A stretch of DNA of 8,066 bases from an uncultured Alphaproteobacteria bacterium (GTDB lineage: Bacteria > Pseudomonadota > Alphaproteobacteria > Rickettsiales > UBA1997). The DNA is taken from assembly GCA_903858915.1 (NCBI GenBank), contig CAIOKL010000191.1, positions 1-8,066 on the forward strand, given 5' to 3'. The position numbers and the translations under genes were made by a program. The stretch's first letter is position 1. Each line of letters opens with the position of its first letter. The notes under the pieces are model-generated. The model was not told the DNA's origin and did not search any database. It saw only the letters and a program-made list of their open reading frames with translations. Shown in pieces: positions 5,950-8,066 of this stretch.

Positions 5950-6891
5950 CTAAAATTTTTTATTTTCTAAATTTTTAAGCATGTCGGCGGTGATTTTTGC
6001 TAAATCATATTCAGCTTTCCAGCCCCACTGTTTCTTAGCTTCGCTATCATCGATTGATTTTGGCCAAGAGTCAGCTATTTGTTGACGAAAATCAGGTTCA
6101 TAGGAAATTTTAAATTCGGGAAGGTGTTTTTTAATTTCATCGGCAAGTTCTTGGCACGAAAAACTCACGCCGGCGAAGTTAAAATTTGAATGATTTTTTA
6201 ATTTAGAAAATTCAGTTTCGGCCAGTTGAATCGTGCCTCGAATGGCATCGCTCATATACATCATTGGCAAAGTTGTTTCGGGTTTTAAAAAACATTTATA
6301 ACTATTATTTTTCAAAGCTTCGTAAAAAATCTCAACGGCGTAATCTGTTGTTCCGCCCCCCGGTGGCGTTTTGTAACTAATCAATCCGGGATAGCGAAGC
6401 CCGCGAATATCGATATTATATTTCTGCACATAATAATCGCAAAGCAATTCACCGCTCGCTTTGGAAAGACCATACATGGTTTTTGGTAAAATAACGGTTT
6501 GTTGCGGAGTGTTGTCGCGCGGGGTTTCGGGGCCGAAAACTGCGATTGAACTTGGGCAAATAATTTGTTTAATATTCAATTCGCGAGCGACTTCCAAAAC
6601 ATTGTAAAGACCAATGATATTAACATCGAAACATAATTGCGGATTTTTTTCGCCCGTCGCCGATAAAATCGCCGCCAAATGGTAAATTGTGGTGATTTCA
6701 TGTTTTTTTATAACGGTCGCCAAGGCTTGTTTATCTAGGATGTTGAGCGTTTCGTAAGGCTGAAATTCATCTTTAATATTTGAAGAATGTAAGTCGGAAG
6801 TGATAACATTTTTTTCGCCGTAAATTTTTTTTAAGGCAATCGAGAGTTCGGAACCAATTTGACCAAGGGCTCCCGTGACTAATATTTTCAT
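5950..6891 (-). CDS. NAD-dependent epimerase/dehydratase family protein, probable L-threonine 3-dehydrogenase
   Basis: A complete 313-residue extended short-chain dehydrogenase. The NAD-binding loop G7-A-L-G10-Q-I-G13 is at the start, D33 after the second strand favours NAD over NADP, and HLAA follows at 71-74. S114/S115 and Y140-x-x-x-K144 are the catalytic set. The stretch RYPGLISYKTPPGGGTTDYA (166-185) is characteristic of the short-chain L-threonine 3-dehydrogenases of bacteria and animals rather than of UDP-sugar epimerases, to which this family is related and often misassigned. The reaction would be L-threonine + NAD to 2-amino-3-oxobutanoate + NADH, in the cytoplasm. The usual partner, 2-amino-3-ketobutyrate CoA ligase (kbl), is not in the window. 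The gene follows rlmI by 3 bp on the same strand and is probably translated from the same mRNA; there is no Shine-Dalgarno, and its initiation region overlaps the rlmI 3' end. Family certain; exact substrate likely. Confidence 0.9.
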   Translation of the reverse strand: MKILVTGALGQIGSELSIALKKIYGEKNVITSDLHSSNIKDEFQPYETLNILDKQALATVIKKHEITTIYHLAAILSATGEKNPQLCFDVNIIGLYNVLEVARELNIKQIICPSSIAVFGPETPRDNTPQQTVILPKTMYGLSKASGELLCDYYVQKYNIDIRGLRYPGLISYKTPPGGGTTDYAVEIFYEALKNNSYKCFLKPETTLPMMYMSDAIRGTIQLAETEFSKLKNHSNFNFAGVSFSCQELADEIKKHLPEFKISYEPDFRQQIADSWPKSIDDSEAKKQWGWKAEYDLAKITADMLKNLENKKF

Positions 6892-6894
6892 AAT

Positions 6895-8066
6895 TTATTC
6901 AATAAAAAAAGTTAAGCATTTTAAATATTCATTTTCTTTTAAAGCGGGATGGATTGGGTGGTCAAAGCCGGCGCCGTAGGTGCGAATCAATTTACCATTT
7001 TTGTGCGATTTATGCAAAGCATGTTGCACCGCTAAAACCAAATCTTGAGTTGAAACATGATGTGAGCAAGAAGTGATAATTAAATAGCCATTTTTTTTGA
7101 GCAAAGGGCAGGCGAGTTTGACGAGTTTTTCGTAACCGCGAAGACCAGAAAAGAGATCTTTTTTGTTTTTAACAAAAGCCGGCGGATCAAGCAGGACAAT
7201 ATCAAAACTCTTTTTTTGAAATTCGGCATCTTCGAGTAAATCGAAGATTTTTTTATTGTAAAAACTAGTTTGGCAAGCGGGGTTAAATTTTTCGACAATT
7301 TTTTGGCAATTTTCGCGAGTTAAATCTAGCGCTTCTTTAGAACTATCGGCGAAAATAACGCTTCGAGCTTGAGCTTTTACAGCGTTGATTCCGAAGCCTC
7401 CGACATAACAAAATCCATCGAAAACATCGCAATCTTTAACTAAAGATGCGACGAAATTTCTGTTAACGGCCTGATCAAAAAACCAACCAGTTTTTTGTCC
7501 GTTTTTTAAATCGATTGTAAATTCTAAATCATTTTCGATAACGGTGATTTTTTCAGGAATTTCAACGCCGTCGACGCTTTCAAAATCTTCACTCGATTCA
7601 AGTTTTTCAAGAGCGCGAAGTTCGGAATTATTTTTGAAAATAATGTGACAATTTTTGAAAATTTCTTTCAAAGCCAGAATTAAAAATGGCTTTAAATTTT
7701 CCATGCCAGCGGTGGAAATTTGACAAACAAAAATATTGTCGAAGCGGTCAATTATAAGGCCGGGAAGGCGATCTCCTTCAGAATTTATAAGACGATAAAA
7801 TGGTTTATCGAAAAATTTTTCACGCAAAATTTTGGCTTGATTAATTTTTTTAACAAAAAAACTTTCATCAATTTTTTCAACGGAATTATAACTTAAAATA
7901 CGGCACGAAATCAAGCTGTGTGGGTTGAAATAAGCCAATGCAAAATTCGGTTGTTTAAAAATTTCGACTTCAATTAACGAGCCTTTTTCAAGATTTTTTA
8001 ACGAAGAAAAATTTTCAATTTCATTAGAAAATATCCACGGATTGCCCTCAATCAAGCGTTTTTCAT
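6895..8066 (-). CDS. rlmI: 23S rRNA (cytosine-1962-C5)-methyltransferase RlmI, 5' end outside window
   Basis: This class I SAM-dependent enzyme methylates C1962 of 23S rRNA. Numbering from the in-frame TTG at 8055 as residue 1: the N-terminal PUA-like part has GNPWIFSNEI; a middle segment has INSEGDRLPGLIIDRF; GQKTGWFFDQ is at 186-195; SAM motif I FCYVGGFG is at 215-222; acidic D237 follows; DPPAF begins at D290; the catalytic cysteine is C330 in TSCSHH. All match E. coli RlmI (396 residues). The TTG is probably an internal leucine, because the frame stays open to the window edge and reads E-K-R-L-I-E-G-N-P-W, like the start of family members; the ATG at 8066-8064 is in another frame and stops after four codons. 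The gene is therefore 5'-partial here, missing perhaps ten to fifteen residues. Its stop lies 3 bp before the threonine dehydrogenase-like gene. Confidence 0.95.
   Translation of the reverse strand, partial: EKRLIEGNPWIFSNEIENFSSLKNLEKGSLIEVEIFKQPNFALAYFNPHSLISCRILSYNSVEKIDESFFVKKINQAKILREKFFDKPFYRLINSEGDRLPGLIIDRFDNIFVCQISTAGMENLKPFLILALKEIFKNCHIIFKNNSELRALEKLESSEDFESVDGVEIPEKITVIENDLEFTIDLKNGQKTGWFFDQAVNRNFVASLVKDCDVFDGFCYVGGFGINAVKAQARSVIFADSSKEALDLTRENCQKIVEKFNPACQTSFYNKKIFDLLEDAEFQKKSFDIVLLDPPAFVKNKKDLFSGLRGYEKLVKLACPLLKKNGYLIITSCSHHVSTQDLVLAVQHALHKSHKNGKLIRTYGAGFDHPIHPALKENEYLKCLTFFIE

Noticed and set aside
8064..8066. ATG on the - strand at the window edge as the start of rlmI
   Set aside because: It is out of frame with the methyltransferase and reaches a stop after four codons.

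Overview
The window is AT-rich bacterial DNA with the standard genetic code: Trp is always TGG, and TGA is not read through. It holds six protein-coding genes and no tRNA, rRNA, CRISPR array or insertion sequence that I can see. The strong A/T bias, near absence of Shine-Dalgarno sequences, compact spacing and mix of gene families suit a host-associated, reduced-genome bacterium. A Rickettsiales-like alphaproteobacterium is my best guess, but this is inference; no rRNA or other phylogenetic marker is present to prove it.

Left part (142-2213, + strand): a membrane-anchored thioredoxin/TlpA-like protein is followed after 2 bp by cysteinyl-tRNA synthetase (cysS). The two look co-transcribed. All zinc ligands and the HIGH-like and KMSKS motifs of CysS are intact.

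Central part (2349-5938, + strand): two consecutive genes of unrecognised function encode proteins of 727 and 418 residues. Both begin with a disordered, Pro/Tyr/Gln-rich region and end in a predicted helical region (followed in the larger one by an Ala/Pro/Gly tail). The larger has an uninterrupted eight-heptad leucine zipper, a Pro-Gln tract, and GC-rich GCTCCC-type hexanucleotide repeats near both ends. I find signs that the two are distant paralogues. They share a block with two 'IS' motifs exactly 16 residues apart followed by FEE(K)FK, a similarly spaced C-terminal region, and an 18-of-19-base match upstream (TTGATTATTA...). A hairpin resembling a terminator separates them. This pair is the most novel content of the window; a secreted or host-interacting role is only a hypothesis.

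Right part (5950-8066, - strand): a short-chain L-threonine 3-dehydrogenase-like NAD enzyme sits 3 bp downstream of rlmI, the 23S rRNA m5C1962 methyltransferase. The 5' end of rlmI runs off the window. This two-gene unit converges on the second hypothetical gene with only 11 bp between the stop codons.
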